Under the pieces are notes generated by a model that worked only from the letters and a program-made list of their open reading frames with translations, was not told the DNA's origin and did not search any database. From Gyrodactylus bullatarudis (taxonomy: Eukaryota > Platyhelminthes > Monogenea > Gyrodactylidea > Gyrodactylidae): DNA of 64,000 nt. Below, piece after piece: positions 12,601 through 27,600 of this stretch; the first letter of the stretch is position 1; every line of letters begins with the position of its first letter. Where the stretch lies: the NCBI GenBank assembly GCA_012064415.1, contig SSNU01000110.1, positions 186,001 to 250,000 on the forward strand, given 5' to 3'. The position numbers and the translations under genes were made by a program.

Positions 12601-15600
12601 TTAAATAACTTCTATAAGAATAAATATTATAAAAGGATTTTTATCGAAGAATCTTACTTCAATACCACGCTCTGCAATTATTCTGTCAAGCTCGTAATAG
12701 TACTGGGACATCCGAATCCAAGTGCCCTTTACTTTCATATTCCAACGATGGATGAATAACATGAGTAAAACAAAGAAATCGAAATGAATGAAATATGATT
12801 TGGTGAGCCCGATAATATTTGGAAGCCACATTGGATCATTAGCTCTATCAGGATGTCGATTTGGATCATTAAACTCGAAAAATTTTATATTTAGAGTATA
12901 GCGTAATACAATCACCATCTTGAAAGGAATAGACATATATTATGCCAGTTTTAAGTTACTAAATAACAAAGATTACAGATTACAAAATAATAAGAATATG
13001 AATGAATTCGTTCTTAATTTAATAAGCCATCTTGGAAGTTTATTAATCAATTAAGACGATTTCTTGATCAGATCAGATATTTTTTCTCGGTATAAAAGTA
13101 ATTGTATAATTTTAATATCTCATAGAAATACCAAATTCTCTGTGGAAAATTATATGGTTACAAGAGGGTTGAGGAATTTTTCATTGAAGCCTACATTAAC
13201 TTAAAAATAAATGATAATTATAATTATGAGTTTAAGCAAAGGAAAAGTTTGAAGAATGCAATGAAATTATTTTGGTGATCTTAGAATACAATTATTATTA
13301 TAAGGAAAAATAAGTTTTAAAATATATTTATATAGATTAAAACGATTTATCTCACATTATGAGACATATTTACATGTATGCAATGCACGTTATCAGAATA
13401 TTTTCAAAAGGATATCAACCATAATGAATAACTTAAAAGTTAGAATTAAATTGAGTGGAATGAAATTCAAATTATCTGACCAGTACCTTTTACTAGCTTC
13501 AACAAGTAATAGATTCTATCTGTATTTTCTAAAATATGATTTGGGTTAAATTAGAGAACAGTTACCCCCTCTTATTTCTCTCTAGGTTTACTTTGGATTG
13601 TGTTGGTCTTTTTATTATACATGAAAACTCACCGCAAGGGATTCGTTTTCATTTCATCGATGTTAAAAAGCCCTTAGTCTCTTTGTTACTCAGAAAAATT
13701 ACTAAAAAAAAAGAGGGGGCAAATGTTCTAAAGTTTAGCCTTGATTTGACTAATTGCATTTTTTGCAAATCTTACCAGTAAAAGAAATTTAAATATTTTA
13801 GAAATATATATGGAGTTTTGTTCAAATTTCTATTTTTTGAATTTTAACTTGAAATCGATTTAAAGTGAAATAAGGTCATTAAAAGTTCTTTAAGATCAAA
13901 ACTAGACTAAGAGACCGACTAATACGATTTAATTCATGACAGACCCGACATTTTCCGGATTCTCAAAATTTCACTAATCGTCAAGCAGTAAAAGTAATCA
14001 AGAAATCGAGATTTGACTCCCTTTATTCATAAATAGGTAAGAGTAGGTCTCATAATCTGAATTCCAGAGAATCTGAATCATATAAAAGATTGAGAATTTT
14101 GTAAAAGTTATAGATTCTCAATTTCATATTGATTAGCTTTAGATTTAGATAACTGATTTCTAAAAAATGATTAGTTAATGTTCCAGCATTTTGTATTTTT
14201 ATGAAAGAATGGTGTGATTGATTAGCTCAGCAAATATAGATATAACTAAGGAAAATTATATATGTTACCGTGAATCGTGTGAAAAATTCTTACGATTTAC
14301 TAAAATGATTTTTAAAAATTACTGAATTAGGCTGGGATTCTTACGAATCACTAGTGAAAATAAAAGTGATAAATTGACTGCAAAAGTAGAATTAAATAAA
14401 ATCATTCATCTGTACATGATAAGCCACCATGTTTCCTGAAATAAAGAGTTAGAAAACCAATCTATGGTTCTCATATCGTAAATTCTATTTTTAGGAGATA
14501 AAGAAAATCTAATATACAAGTCCGAAAATAATAATTTGAATTCAAGTTTTAGAAATCTCTTTAAAAAATTCTTCTCTAGAAGACGCTAGATGGACAGTAG
14601 GTATAAAATTAAATTCAGCCAAAGATTGATTTCAAAAAATCATAGTGAATCATTGCTTAGAAATAGTTGAGAGAATATTTTTTGAATTTGAGTAATAAAT
14701 TAAAATTATTTCAACGATTCACTAGTGAATCCTAAGATTTGGGCAGGGATTCTTACAAATCACTAAAGTAAATCGCAAGAACCTTCTACACGATTTACTA
14801 GTGTTTCGTACGAATTCCTGCTTTTACACGATTCACTGTAACAAATACACATGCTAAGAAATAAGCTATGATGATCAACGTACCTTTGTATAATAAATTG
14901 TATACCTCCAATAAGAAACATTCAGCTCTGGCAATGAGAATATTCCCCATAGGAAGAAAGTCAGAGGATAGAATAAGTAAATAACACTGTGGTTACCAAC
15001 TACAGTTATCAGCATGAATATGACGCATAACATGTCGGTATTATCATCTAATATACTGGATATTATTTCGAATAGGTGAAGGAAACTATTTTTCGACTGC
15101 TTAAAAAATTTATCCTCCGACATTCTCCTCGTCAAGTTATTCATATTCGTTTCTACATTATCCGGGAGCTCATCCACAAAGGGTACTTCTTTCACTTCAA
15201 TGTGATCATTTGGATAAATCATTCTCACGCAGACTGTTGAGTTATTCCTATTTATGTCATTCGCCCTCAATTCAAGATCTGGCATTTTAAATTGTTTGAA
15301 GCGAAAATAACAAGTGTATCTGCAAATACTTTCACAACTGATCAATAAATGATTGTAGGCTTTCCCATGTTTAAAGTCATGGTGCATAATTGGCCTAATA
15401 GCCCAATCATTCTCATCTACAGGGGTCATGAACCATACATAGGGGGTCTTTTGAAAGGTCATCTTGAGGACATACCTAAAAGAATTAGTTCAACCTCAGA
15501 ATGTATGACAAAATAGGGTAACTCTTTAGAAGGAAACCTAGAATTGAAGTTTTGTAAAAAATTATTACAATAACAAAAATAAAATTCTATGCTATCAACA

Positions 15601-18600
15601 CCTAGTTAATATGAAGATGGGAATTTATGATTTTTACAAAATTCTTAATCTTTTCATCAAGAAATCGAATTTGATCAAGATTTTTTGGAATCTAGAGAAT
15701 TTTGTAAAAATCATAAATTCCCATCTTCATATTTACTAGCTTTATATATTTAAATGAGCTCAAGAATATTAAAGTTTGTATCTAAAATTTTTCTGAAATT
15801 ACTAACTATGATGATGTTGTTTATAATGAATATTATGTTCTAGATCATATTCTTTCTGGTCATCATTTGAATTATCTAAAAGAGCTCAATTAGATTCTAA
15901 CCCAGGCTAAAAATCGATGATTTGAAAATCCTATTTCTAATTAGAAATGGTGCTGCAAAAATCAACTTTTTTGTGCTCGAATGAAAATTACATTATAATG
16001 AATAAAAACACGACTTCATTCAAAAACCTCAGCTTTTGTGGAAAAAAACAGGTTTCTAAGAAAAATTATTCATGTACAAAAGATAAGTAAGAATACAGAC
16101 TCTTCTCGTTTCTCAACACTGTGGACGAATTGAATAAGCTTCTTCTTGACAAAATATAACTCCTTGGTTAATAATTTATTCTGATTCCAATAATAGATAT
16201 TATCTTTTTTATTGAATATAGAAATGAGAAGTTCAGATATACAATCAATAAACTTTGATATTACGCCGGGCTCTGATTCATTCTGATTATAAAAGGATTT
16301 TCTTTTCTCTGGAAGGAATATTTTGAATGATTAAAATAACTATTTTTTAATTGTATTTCAATTTCATATCAGTGATAAATTGAACACGTCTTACCTCGAT
16401 TAGCTTCCTATATACAATACCGGATATTAGTTCAATATAAAAAAACATGTCGTTATAAATAAAACACTTGAGTTGCATTCCTCAAAATGGACTTACAATA
16501 ACTTTCTTTTGCACGATATCCCTCCATCGATTGAGAGCATTTTCCTGAAAAGAAGGAAAATAATTTTTTTCTAAATGAACGGTCTATATGACTATTTTCA
16601 ATATTACAAACTTTTTTTTTTCTTAGCGCGAATATTCCTTGAAACATCAGATTATTTCAGATTAAATTACCACATTCGAAAGGTTGACTCACTAAAAAGT
16701 TTGATAAATTAGTCACAATGAACTTCATTAATATTTTAAATCAACTCAAAAGTCAAAATTACCCATCTGATAGAGATGTTGTATTCAATAGTTTCTAAAA
16801 AAATAACTTTTGAGCACATCTTATAACGATATAATAACACGGGTGGAGGTGGGGTCTGGCTGTAAAATTTTTTTAAATCACACCCATTGTAATTATGATT
16901 AGTTTTTGTTACCTATTATTAGTTTTTATTTCACCCATTTTTATAATTTTTCTATATTGCATTTCATATTGTAAATTTAAATTATTATTTATTATTATAA
17001 TCCTTTTCTAACAAAAATAATCTCATTTATTTTCTTGGGACCTTATTGATATCATATGGAAAATTAGAACATAAACATACGCAAATTTTGAAGGACGCTT
17101 TCAATTGTGAAAGTCAAGCCTTTCTATCTCTAAAAAGCAATAGGCAGGAAAATACCTAGGGCAATGAATCAATAATAATTTAAATAATTATTTATTATAA
17201 TAAATAAATTCGAAATTTACTAAAATTGCATCGAATACTTACTTTATCATCGAATTCTTTACGCAATTCTAGAATATGTTCATTTGGACAAATGTACGCA
17301 GAATCATTATCCCCATAGACACAAGAATCATAATTCGCACTCATGGCCACTGAAAGAATACAGTTGTATAGTGGTAGTCAAGAATAAGTATACACCTATA
17401 GAACCTGTCTTCTTGTTTTAATTTTAAATGATCTTGAGACGTGGGATATGTCATTCGAAAGAGTGCTAAATTATCTACATATTCATATAGATCAATTCGT
17501 AGTAAATTCTAACAGAATTCATTAAATAAAAATTTACTATTTTTCATTAATTTTTCAATCGTCATATTTAAGTATACACTTTTTCGAATTAGTTTTTTAG
17601 AGATAATTAGACTTTTTTTGAGAATTTACAAGAAGTTTTTGGATTACCATCTTCAGCCTTACATAAGATCCACTCTAACTCTTGAAATTGTTCTAATGGG
17701 AACTAATGAATCGAAGTATTCGAGGTTAACAAATTTCCAGAAGCAACGTGCTATAGAGCTTCGGAAAGATGGCCTAAGCCTAAGAAAAATTGCAAATTTT
17801 ATTGAATGCACTACGAAAACTATAAGCAGACTGTTCATGAAGAAAAAACCCTTGAAAAAGAGAGGCCCAAAGCAAATAATTCCCAATTCAGTAAGAGCAA
17901 AAATCAAATATTTGGCTGTAAATAAGAAATACACTGCATCCAAAATAAAATCTGAATTGAATTTGAATGTAAGTATAAGTACAATTCAAAGAGCTTTGAA
18001 AAAAGATCCGAGTCTTCATTGGGGTAAACCTAAGAATACTCCAAATCTGAGTTCTAGAGATATGGAATCAAGAAAGAGTTGGGCTTATGAAAAAATCATT
18101 GAAAATCAAGATTGGAGCAGAGTTATCTTTTCTGACGAGAAAAAGTTCAATCTTGATGGCCCAGATGGTCTAACTTCATGCTGGATGGACAAAAAGCGAC
18201 CAAAACCAATACGAATAAAGCGAGGATTCGGTGGAGGTAGTGTTATGGTCTGGGGATCGATAACTAGCAAAGGAACTTCTAGTCTAGTTGTTATTAGTGA
18301 AAAGCTCAATTCAACTTCTTACCAAATTCTGCTTGAAGATCATTTATTCTCATTTAAAGAGGAAATTACAAAAGAGGATCTAATTTTCCAACAAGATAAT
18401 GCTCCGTGTCATCGTTCTAAATCAACCATTAACTGGTTTTCGGATCATACTATAAAAGTACTTCCTTGGCCAGCCAGAAGCCCGGATTTGAATCCAATCG
18501 AAAATCTCTGGGGGATTTTATCCCAAAAAGTATATCAAAATGGCAAGATTTTTTGTAATAAGCATGAATTGATAATCAAAATTATGGAAGAGTGGAAATC

Positions 18601-21600
18601 AATACATGAAGACGTCATAAAGAACCTTTATAAATCTATGCAGAAGAGATGTATGAATGTTGTTTTATCGGATGGAAATTTTACAAAATAAATGTGTATA
18701 CTTAAACTTGACGTTAAAAAAATTTATGAAAAATAGAAAATTTATATTTACTGAATTATGTTGAAATAAATTATATTTAAAAATACGCATTTTAATAAAG
18801 AATTTTTCATTCTTTAGAAGTCAACATCCCAAGTCTCAAGATCATTTAAAATTAATATAAGAGGACAGGTTCTATAGGTGTATACTTATTATTGATTATC
18901 ACTATAGAATAGAAGTAGATTTTTGAGTTTAAAAAAATAATACATTGAAAATTAGATTATTTGTTGCCTAAAATGAGAGTGATAGTTCAAAACTAAATTC
19001 AAGAATTATTGAATGTCCTTCAATTACACCTCTATGGTGTCAAATTCGAAAATTAAATATATTGATATTTATAGCTCTCAAAAATATTTTATCCATGATC
19101 TAAAGTGTGGCCTTGCAGTCTATCAAAATACCATTTGATATGTTGGAATAAATTCAATCTGACAAATCGTATTTTAGGTGTCAAATATACAGTATTCTAA
19201 ACCGAATGGTAACGTAAGCGGCTTACGGTAAGTCTAACTGAATAAGAGGTCTAGTTGGGAGAAATAATAAACCATATAATCACTGATAAAAAGTAAACCA
19301 TTTTGGGCAATATAATTTGGAATTATCGATGCCCCCAAAAACTGGATGATAACAACGAAAGTTTAAAAACTTTAAAAACTGTACCAGTAGTCGGTTACTT
19401 CATGGTACAGATTTTGTATTATTAGTGGAACATTTATCAGTAAATAAAACTGATTATTAAATAGTTTTTGAAAAAATATAATCTGTGTATTTGATTATCA
19501 AGATCTCTGATTTAATAAACTTTTCATTCTGCATCAGGTGGAGTCATTTTTATTGATTTAGAAAGAAAAAAATATTTCGCTTATTATTGGAGCTAGATTA
19601 ATGGAAAAAGGTTTAGAGGTAAGAGCATAGTGATATTAGCCAAAATAGAAATTTTTATTATTTTTTTGTGAAGTTCAAGCCTTATTTGGCGCTCCAGAAT
19701 ACATCAGGTTCTAAAAATATTTTTGAAGATTAATGGTCGTACTCATGAGTAATCAGGTAAGAATATTTCGATCGATAATTTTTCGGATAATACAATACAT
19801 TTTCTAGGAAGTGTAACTGTATATTACAATATAATTATACAATAGCAGAATCTGAAACTAATACTAAATATTTCAAGATAGGCCGAAGCTCACACGCAAT
19901 TATTTACCGGTTTTAATACCCAGATAATTTAAATTATTATTAAAATCTAATAGTTCTCAGAAAAATATTACTCAATATAACTCAATTCTATTTGTCTCAA
20001 GATGGTCTCAACTCAAGATGTTCATCATCTTGAATAATAATAATTGATTCATTTGAGAATAAAAGTTGACTAGCAGGCATGTAATCAGTCTGTTATTGAA
20101 ATTTTCTTAAGCTTCTCCTGATAAAAAAGATCACCCTTGAGATATCAACTTATATTCTATCATTTCTTCTAAACAACTGAACTCTATAAGTATTATTTGA
20201 TGATGACATCAACTCAACGGAGTTTGAAACATTTTACGAGAATCGAATTCGAACCAAATGAATTTTAAAAATTTCTAAGACAATTTGATAGAAACAAATC
20301 TGCTATAAAACTACTTTTTACATTTTTCGAAACCTGAAACTAATAAATTACTAAATAAAATAAAAGAAGGACATAAAATTATGAAATTGAGCTTATTTAA
20401 AATTTCTGTGACTCGAAACCTGTTGGAAAAATCGATTCAGGGACAATGACCATATCAAAAATGGAATTGGAAAAACATGTGAATTCATCTTAAAATTTTT
20501 ATACAGTATACAAAAATTGATAAACTAATCTATAATTAATTTTCTCTCTAAAATTAGATAGCAACTGTAAATGAATGGTGATATTTTATTGAATGAAAAG
20601 AATTCGGTTAATGTTTTTCATCAATAATAATAATTATTATAATTTCACACTTATTTATAGTAGAAAAATAAACAACATAAAATATAATCAAAAAGGATAA
20701 TTATCAGCTTTATAGCTCTGATCCAATACATCTAAGAGTAAATATGCGAGAAATTTTAGCAAAATTGGGTGCTTTTAATTGATCAAGACAACACACTCCG
20801 CAATATCGAAAATGATTCAATCAGTTAGTTCGATCTCTAATAATTTTTCATAGAAAAAATATTTGCTCAAAGTGCTAATAAAGTCATGTTCATAGGCTGC
20901 ACGAAACTAGTTATCGTCACATGGTAAAATCGTCAGTCATGGTTTTTTTTTTCCTTCAGTTTCTGATTCAATCAATCATACATCATAATTTTAATACAAT
21001 TTTTTAGAGAGCTTTGAAAGATGTGGCCATCTCATATTCCACATATAAATAGGAAACGAGATTTAATATCATCACTAGCCAAAAGAGTGAGACGAATCGT
21101 ATCCGAGGAAGTTTGGGAAAATGAACTGGAAAAACTTATATGTATCTTCTTAGCAAGCGACTACCCTATTGAACTTATCAAAATTGTACACTCCAAGGAA
21201 AAAGCCAAATGAGACGACTGATGGCCAAGCTGTTCTCAACTTACTCTTCAAAGGAGATCTACCAATCGCAACCTACCAAAAGAAGATCACAACTGCCTTT
21301 AATGAAGCCTACCCTCATGCTTTACTTAGGTTCGTCTACAAAACCAACAAGATGCTTGTCTAACAAAAAAAATGCTCAAAAATTCATCAAAAGACCCGAT
21401 AGATGACTCAAAGCAGACTCATCTAGTATACAGATTCAAATGTCCATGTGATGCAGTTTATATAGGTCACACTACTAGGAGGCTAGAGGACAGAGTGGAC
21501 GAGCACCTCCACAAAGGGCAGACCGCTGTTAGAGACCACCTCAGAACATGCAAAGCCAATGTTTCCCCTAAAAATTTTGAAATTATCTACAAATCATATG

Positions 21601-24600
21601 GAAACAACGTTAGCATGTTAAAAGGTGTTGAAGCTTATTTAATTAATGAAGAAAAGCCAAATCTTTGCGTACAAAAGAACCACATTAATGAATCTTCCAA
21701 AGCCAAAGCCTAACCTACTACCTGCCTCCCACACCCCTCTAGGAAACGAATGAGAGCTGAAGTGGAAGTGAATAGGCAAATTACAGATTTTTACACTCTC
21801 TCACAATGAGGTGTTAATTCCAATTTCGATATGTCTATTCAAACGAACTTTCTACTATTAATATTAAAGTACTTATATGGCATGTATCACACTGATGAGT
21901 ATGCCCGAAATAAAGGCCTTATTTGTGAAATAACTGGCATCATCTTCTTCCTTCATCAATCATGACTACGGTTGCCCAGCTCAAAACCGATGTGCATAAG
22001 CACTTATCAGAACATTAATAAATGCATTCTTGGACCTCTAATTAATAATGATTCATTATCCCAAGAAATATTTTGAAATAAAGATTTGAGTTAGAGTACT
22101 GTGAGAATGTACTGTAACACTGATGTATTTTTCGTCAAAATACTTGCTTTAAGAAGATTAAAAGTTAAAAATATTGAGAGAAATAACCTGAATTTTCTTA
22201 ATTTAGGTCGAAGGGAGATCAATAGGAAGATTAATGTTCCAGCAATAATATTTTACTTATTCTCATGAAATAATCAATTTCATTTTTTTATTATCAAGAA
22301 TTAAAATTTATGAAAATAATTGTTTTAAAATATTCCAAGATAAAATTTTCATACAGATTATCCTTTTATCGTGTAAAAAAATCGTTATGCTATAGGAACT
22401 GAAAAAAGATATTTGTATTCTACAGTCTAAAAATAAATTTCATAATAATAATTAGACAACCAAATTATTGTCAATATTACTTTAAAAAAACTGGTCTGCT
22501 GAAAAAAGCTGTTCAATTAGTGTTGTCATAAAAATCTAAACGGAATTCGCATTCCAAAATGTACAGATTATTTCCCAGAATTACAAATAGAATAGTAAAA
22601 AGCCAAAAATTGAAAAAAATATATATTCAACTCTCATGTAAGCCTGATTTTCAAGAATATCAAGGAAAAAATCTTGGTTTAATCTTAAACAGGTTCCTGA
22701 GACTTGACGAAATTGACGAGTACTACATGACAAATACACAAGATTATTAAATTAATTAAGGTTTAATAAATGAAAAAAATGTTCTCAATTCATTTATCAG
22801 CTTTATTTATACTCCTCAATAAAATAAATCAGTATGAATCAAATGCTGATAAATTTTCTGATAAGGAGATGAAAATTTACTATAAAAACCATAAAAATCG
22901 GGAATAATTAATTGGTTGGTCTTTTAAGGTTTCAAAAGTTGATAAAATATTGATATTTGAGATCAAAATTCAAATTTTTTCATAAGAGTTTCAAGATATT
23001 CGCCATTTTTAAAAGAACATTTATCTTCTGATAATTTTAAGATTAAGCTGGCCCAAATTACAATGATAGCTTCTAAATTCAATTTTTTTCTAATACCTAT
23101 TTCGAATATGAGTATTTAATCAGTTCGATCAAAACTTCCAGCTCAAAGGCTAGAAAATTGGATATATTTTGTCATTATAAAATTCTTGTATGAAATCAAT
23201 TAGCTTTAGCAATAATTTATAATTTAGTTATCCTGTGAATGAATCAAGTGCATACCTATTCTTGAGCTTTTCACTTCATCTAAATTTTTTATGTTGTCTT
23301 CTCGAGTTTTAATTCTTTCAATCTCCTGACGAAATTTCTTCAACTTCTCAATTTCCCATTCATTCTGTTTTAGAATTACAGATAAAATTTTCAATGGCAT
23401 CAGGGATTTTGTCCTCTCGAGGAATTGTACTTTTAGAATGGCGTCAAATGAGACAACGGAATATAACTCCAATGTTGTTAGTCTCCTGAGGAACAATAGG
23501 AAAGACAAATAGACAAAAACAATTATCAATTGTGACTCTTGGAATATGAGATGGCCACATCTTTCAAAGCTCTCTAAAAAATTGTATTAAAATTATGATG
23601 TATGATTGATTGAATCAGAAACTGAAGGAACAAAGATGGTGTCTAGAAACTCAAAGAAATAATCTGTCTATAATTATAATTCTTCTCGCTTCAAAATTAT
23701 AAGATTGTAAATTTGATAAATCCGTATAGATTCATAAATGACCACTTAGTTAAATTCGTTAATTTGTATAATATCAAAATGGCGATTTTGAATTAAAACT
23801 TTTTATTTGATGCTATTATGGATGATTTTGGGAATTTATGATGTATAAAAAATTTTCAATTTTGCATCCAAGGTCTCTGAATATTTTTTGGAGGAAGGAT
23901 CAAAAGTCACACTTTTACTGATTTAAAAAAATCAAAAATTAAATTTCTCTTGGAAAAAATTGAAGACATTTTAAATTTCGACTTGGCGCGATTTTTCCAT
24001 TTTTTCAAACCTCGAGCTGAATTTTTTAGTTGATTTCAATATGGGAAAATAAAAATGATCATTGAGATTTTAGGAAACACTTCATTATCATGCGAAAGTC
24101 TACTTCCTATTTTTCGACCATATTCACTGCTTAAAAAATTAGAATGATCCAAGATCAGTTCAAATTGAAAGTTCTATCGAAGAATGGATAGTGAGGATTA
24201 GTTTCTTTCTCCGTTGTTGATCCAGATCGATTTCTCTCATGCATTCAACTCAAAGTTTTAAAAAATGGAAAAAACCCACCTACCCGAAATTTAAAATATC
24301 TTTTTACGATTTTTTTCTTAAATCAGTGAGAGTATGCCTTTTGAATTTGTTTGCAAAAAATCTTAAGAAAATTTCCAGACTTTTATAAAAATCCAAATTC
24401 ATCGAGAATGGCTGTGTAGTCAAATAATGTTTTTCCAGTTAAAACTCACCATGATCTCGTGAAAATTCTTGCATATTACCAATGAAAAAATTAAACCATT
24501 GCATGTCCTTGAAAAATTTGTGGCCTATAATACATTTTGCTGATTGTAGTGTAACACATAAAATGAGAATAATATTAGTGATAAGTATCATGATATTCCA

Positions 24601-27600
24601 ACGTAGATGATGGTATATTCTTTCATGACTCAGGAACAATTCAAAATTGTAGAGACAAACAGCAGAAATCACTGAGTATACAACACTGAATGGGCCATTG
24701 GTAAATAGTGGGCACATGAATATCAATCCGAGTAGAATCCATTGGGATGTGAAATAAAACATACTTTTAAACCAGCTTACGAATGAGCTAAAATGAAAAT
24801 AGTTTTAGAATAATTTTTTTTTTTGAGTTGTAGATTAATTTAATTAATGAACTACTACGACGGTTATTTTTTTTCTGATTCTTTCTATTTCATTCATGTT
24901 TTTCTCTATTGAAAGGCATAGCACTTCAAGTCGGGTTTTCAGTTTTTACCGAATAACTCGAAAACTCTATTGTAGAAGCACATATCTGAAATCAGCGAAA
25001 AAATTCTCTACAAAAGTAGAAAATATCATTGAGTAGAAAAAAATGCCCGATTTGTAAGACTGTGTAATATAATTATTTATTGTAACTTTATTTGAATATA
25101 GAAAATTCTTTTCTTGTTTATAGAACTTACTGTCTTTGGATCATATAATCCCAATCTTCTGTTTTAGGAACAGTGTTATAAAAGTATTCTTCAATACTTG
25201 GCCTCCTAAATTCAGAGCTTGCCTTTAAATCTTCGAGATTTGCACATCTCTGTTGATGGGCAAATAACAAAAGAAACAGATCGACTAAAAAAGTGTTAAA
25301 CTAGGTTTCTCTTACAAAGTATTGCTCTTCTCTTGATATCTTTAGCTCCTTGAATATAATCAAGGAAGGTCTGGATTTGTCTCTCTCGTGACTCTTTTTT
25401 AGCCCAAGGATACTCTTTGGTGAATATGAATGATTAATAAGATTCATACCAGTACACGGTAGTCCTAGATTTAAGAGATACTCAAATATTATTTCAATGG
25501 ATAAGTAAACAAGAATTATCGGCCAAAGTTTCACCACCATCTTGCGGGGAAAATAGATTAAATTAAATCCAATCAGAAAGTGTATAGTGCCGATCAAATC
25601 AAATCTCAGGACACCGCCCAGAATAAATAGAAATGATACAATCTAAGGAAATTATCTTGTACAACATGCATACTTCAATCCCGAATTGGCTAAAACCGAA
25701 ATTTGCTGTAAATCCGATCAGATCGTCAATTGAGTTACAATTTTTATTGACTTTTATGAAAGATAACTTTTGTGTGTATTTTTGAAGTGCCATCTCGTTA
25801 TTTATGAAATAATTGTAAGAGCCGGAGAATAAGAGTAAGGCCATGCAAACGTAAAGACTATCAGTATAATCATTTGTTGCAGCGAGACCAAACCATTCGA
25901 AGAATTTATGAGTTAAAACCTACATAAAAAAATAATTAATTTTAAAAACTAATTAATTTCAAAAATGAGCCAAAGAAATGAATTTAATAATAATAAGTTT
26001 ATATTTTCTTAATAAGTTTATCGAAATTCAGAAAGGAAATTATCAATTACAATGTTCTTGTAGTTTTACTCAAGTTAATGGCTATCCTAAAATTTGTGTG
26101 CGGTACTTAATAATAGTCTTATCTTTTGTAAATCTTCGGGTTCATTCATGGACAAATATTTTCTTTGATGTCATTTTTGGAATGAACTCAAAATAATAAT
26201 TTAATTGGACAATGATAACTAGAGATTAAGACCTGGCGAAATAATAAAGTTATTTTTAAATCTTACTATTATGAAAATGATGCATTCCTTTATATAATTA
26301 ATGATAAATCATCGTTGATAAAGAAAAATTCTGGCTTCACCTTGGTTAAAGCAAAATTAATTGAATAAACCAATCAGGAGAGAGAATTTCTAAAATCTGA
26401 GAAAAGGCTAGATTTTTTATAATAAACTCGGATAAAATTTGGATTTTTTCTTTCATTTTAGAGGAAACCGAATTTTTTGTCGAAATTTTCACCAATTTTC
26501 TGAAGAATTTTGCAAATGTTTTTCCACTGCTAGTTTTAACAGTCTAAAAACCTTTTGGGATAAAAAAAATGCAACCATTACGTTCAAAAATTATTCTACG
26601 TTCAGATGGTATAAAATTTATTGCTCTAATAATTTAAATCTTTTATTGAATAGCAAAGGTTTGAGAGGATTTTTTCGAAAATTCGGTTTTTTCTCATTAT
26701 CTTAGCTCACAGACAGCCAATTTTTTTCAAATACCAGATTCGTGATCAACGTGAAATTCTCTAGAATTTTATAGGTAGAAAAAAACATCCGGAAATAAAT
26801 TTTCAAATAACCACCAGTCTAATTATTGAATTGAATTAAAAATTTCCAATAAAATGAATTAGTTGATTAACTTACTTTGTCATTGAATAATTTTTTCAGT
26901 TCAAACTAAAGAATTTTTAAGAAATATTTTTGAGATTCTAGTATGAGAAATTATATCAATTTATTGCTGTATTAATTTTTAAATTCTGTTTATTTCATAT
27001 AACAACGATAGACACTTTTTTTTCATGAGATTATTATCACTTTATGTCAGGCACAGATTGAGATCTGATTAAAGATTCCTCCTTTTTATGAAGAAACAAG
27101 ATAGAATCTTAAATCCAGTTTCTATAGACTTTTCATCAATTATGCATATCTGATATCGGATTAATTCATGAAAAAGGATGAATAAAAATTTTTATGTAGT
27201 AGAAGGATGAAAACTGAAATTATAAAGGGAGATTTTCCTTAGTGTTCTATGGTCGTTTAGAATTTGTTTACTGATTAGTAATAAGTTATTACTAATAACT
27301 AATCACTGTTTAGTAATACTTTTTACTAAATATTAATTGGTCAAAATTAATAGCATTACATTTTTTTACTATCAACTATTAAAAATTCTAGATTCGAAAG
27401 GAATTACTTATGATAAAGAGAGTTGTAGAATTTTGAGTTCAAGCTCTCATTTTTTGCCTGGAAAAATTCTTTATCAATTGTTACTCAGGTACGAATTAAT
27501 TGAGAAGTTGAGATATTTTGATTTTTACAAACCACTTTTACCACAAGAAAATATATATTTGAGACGTTCTAGAATTTTAATTTAGAATTCCCATTTTTTC

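Noticed and set aside
20951..21044. The ATG-started peptide MWPSHIP as a PLE start
   Set aside because: These codons fall inside the inverted Piezo copy and are not element sequence.
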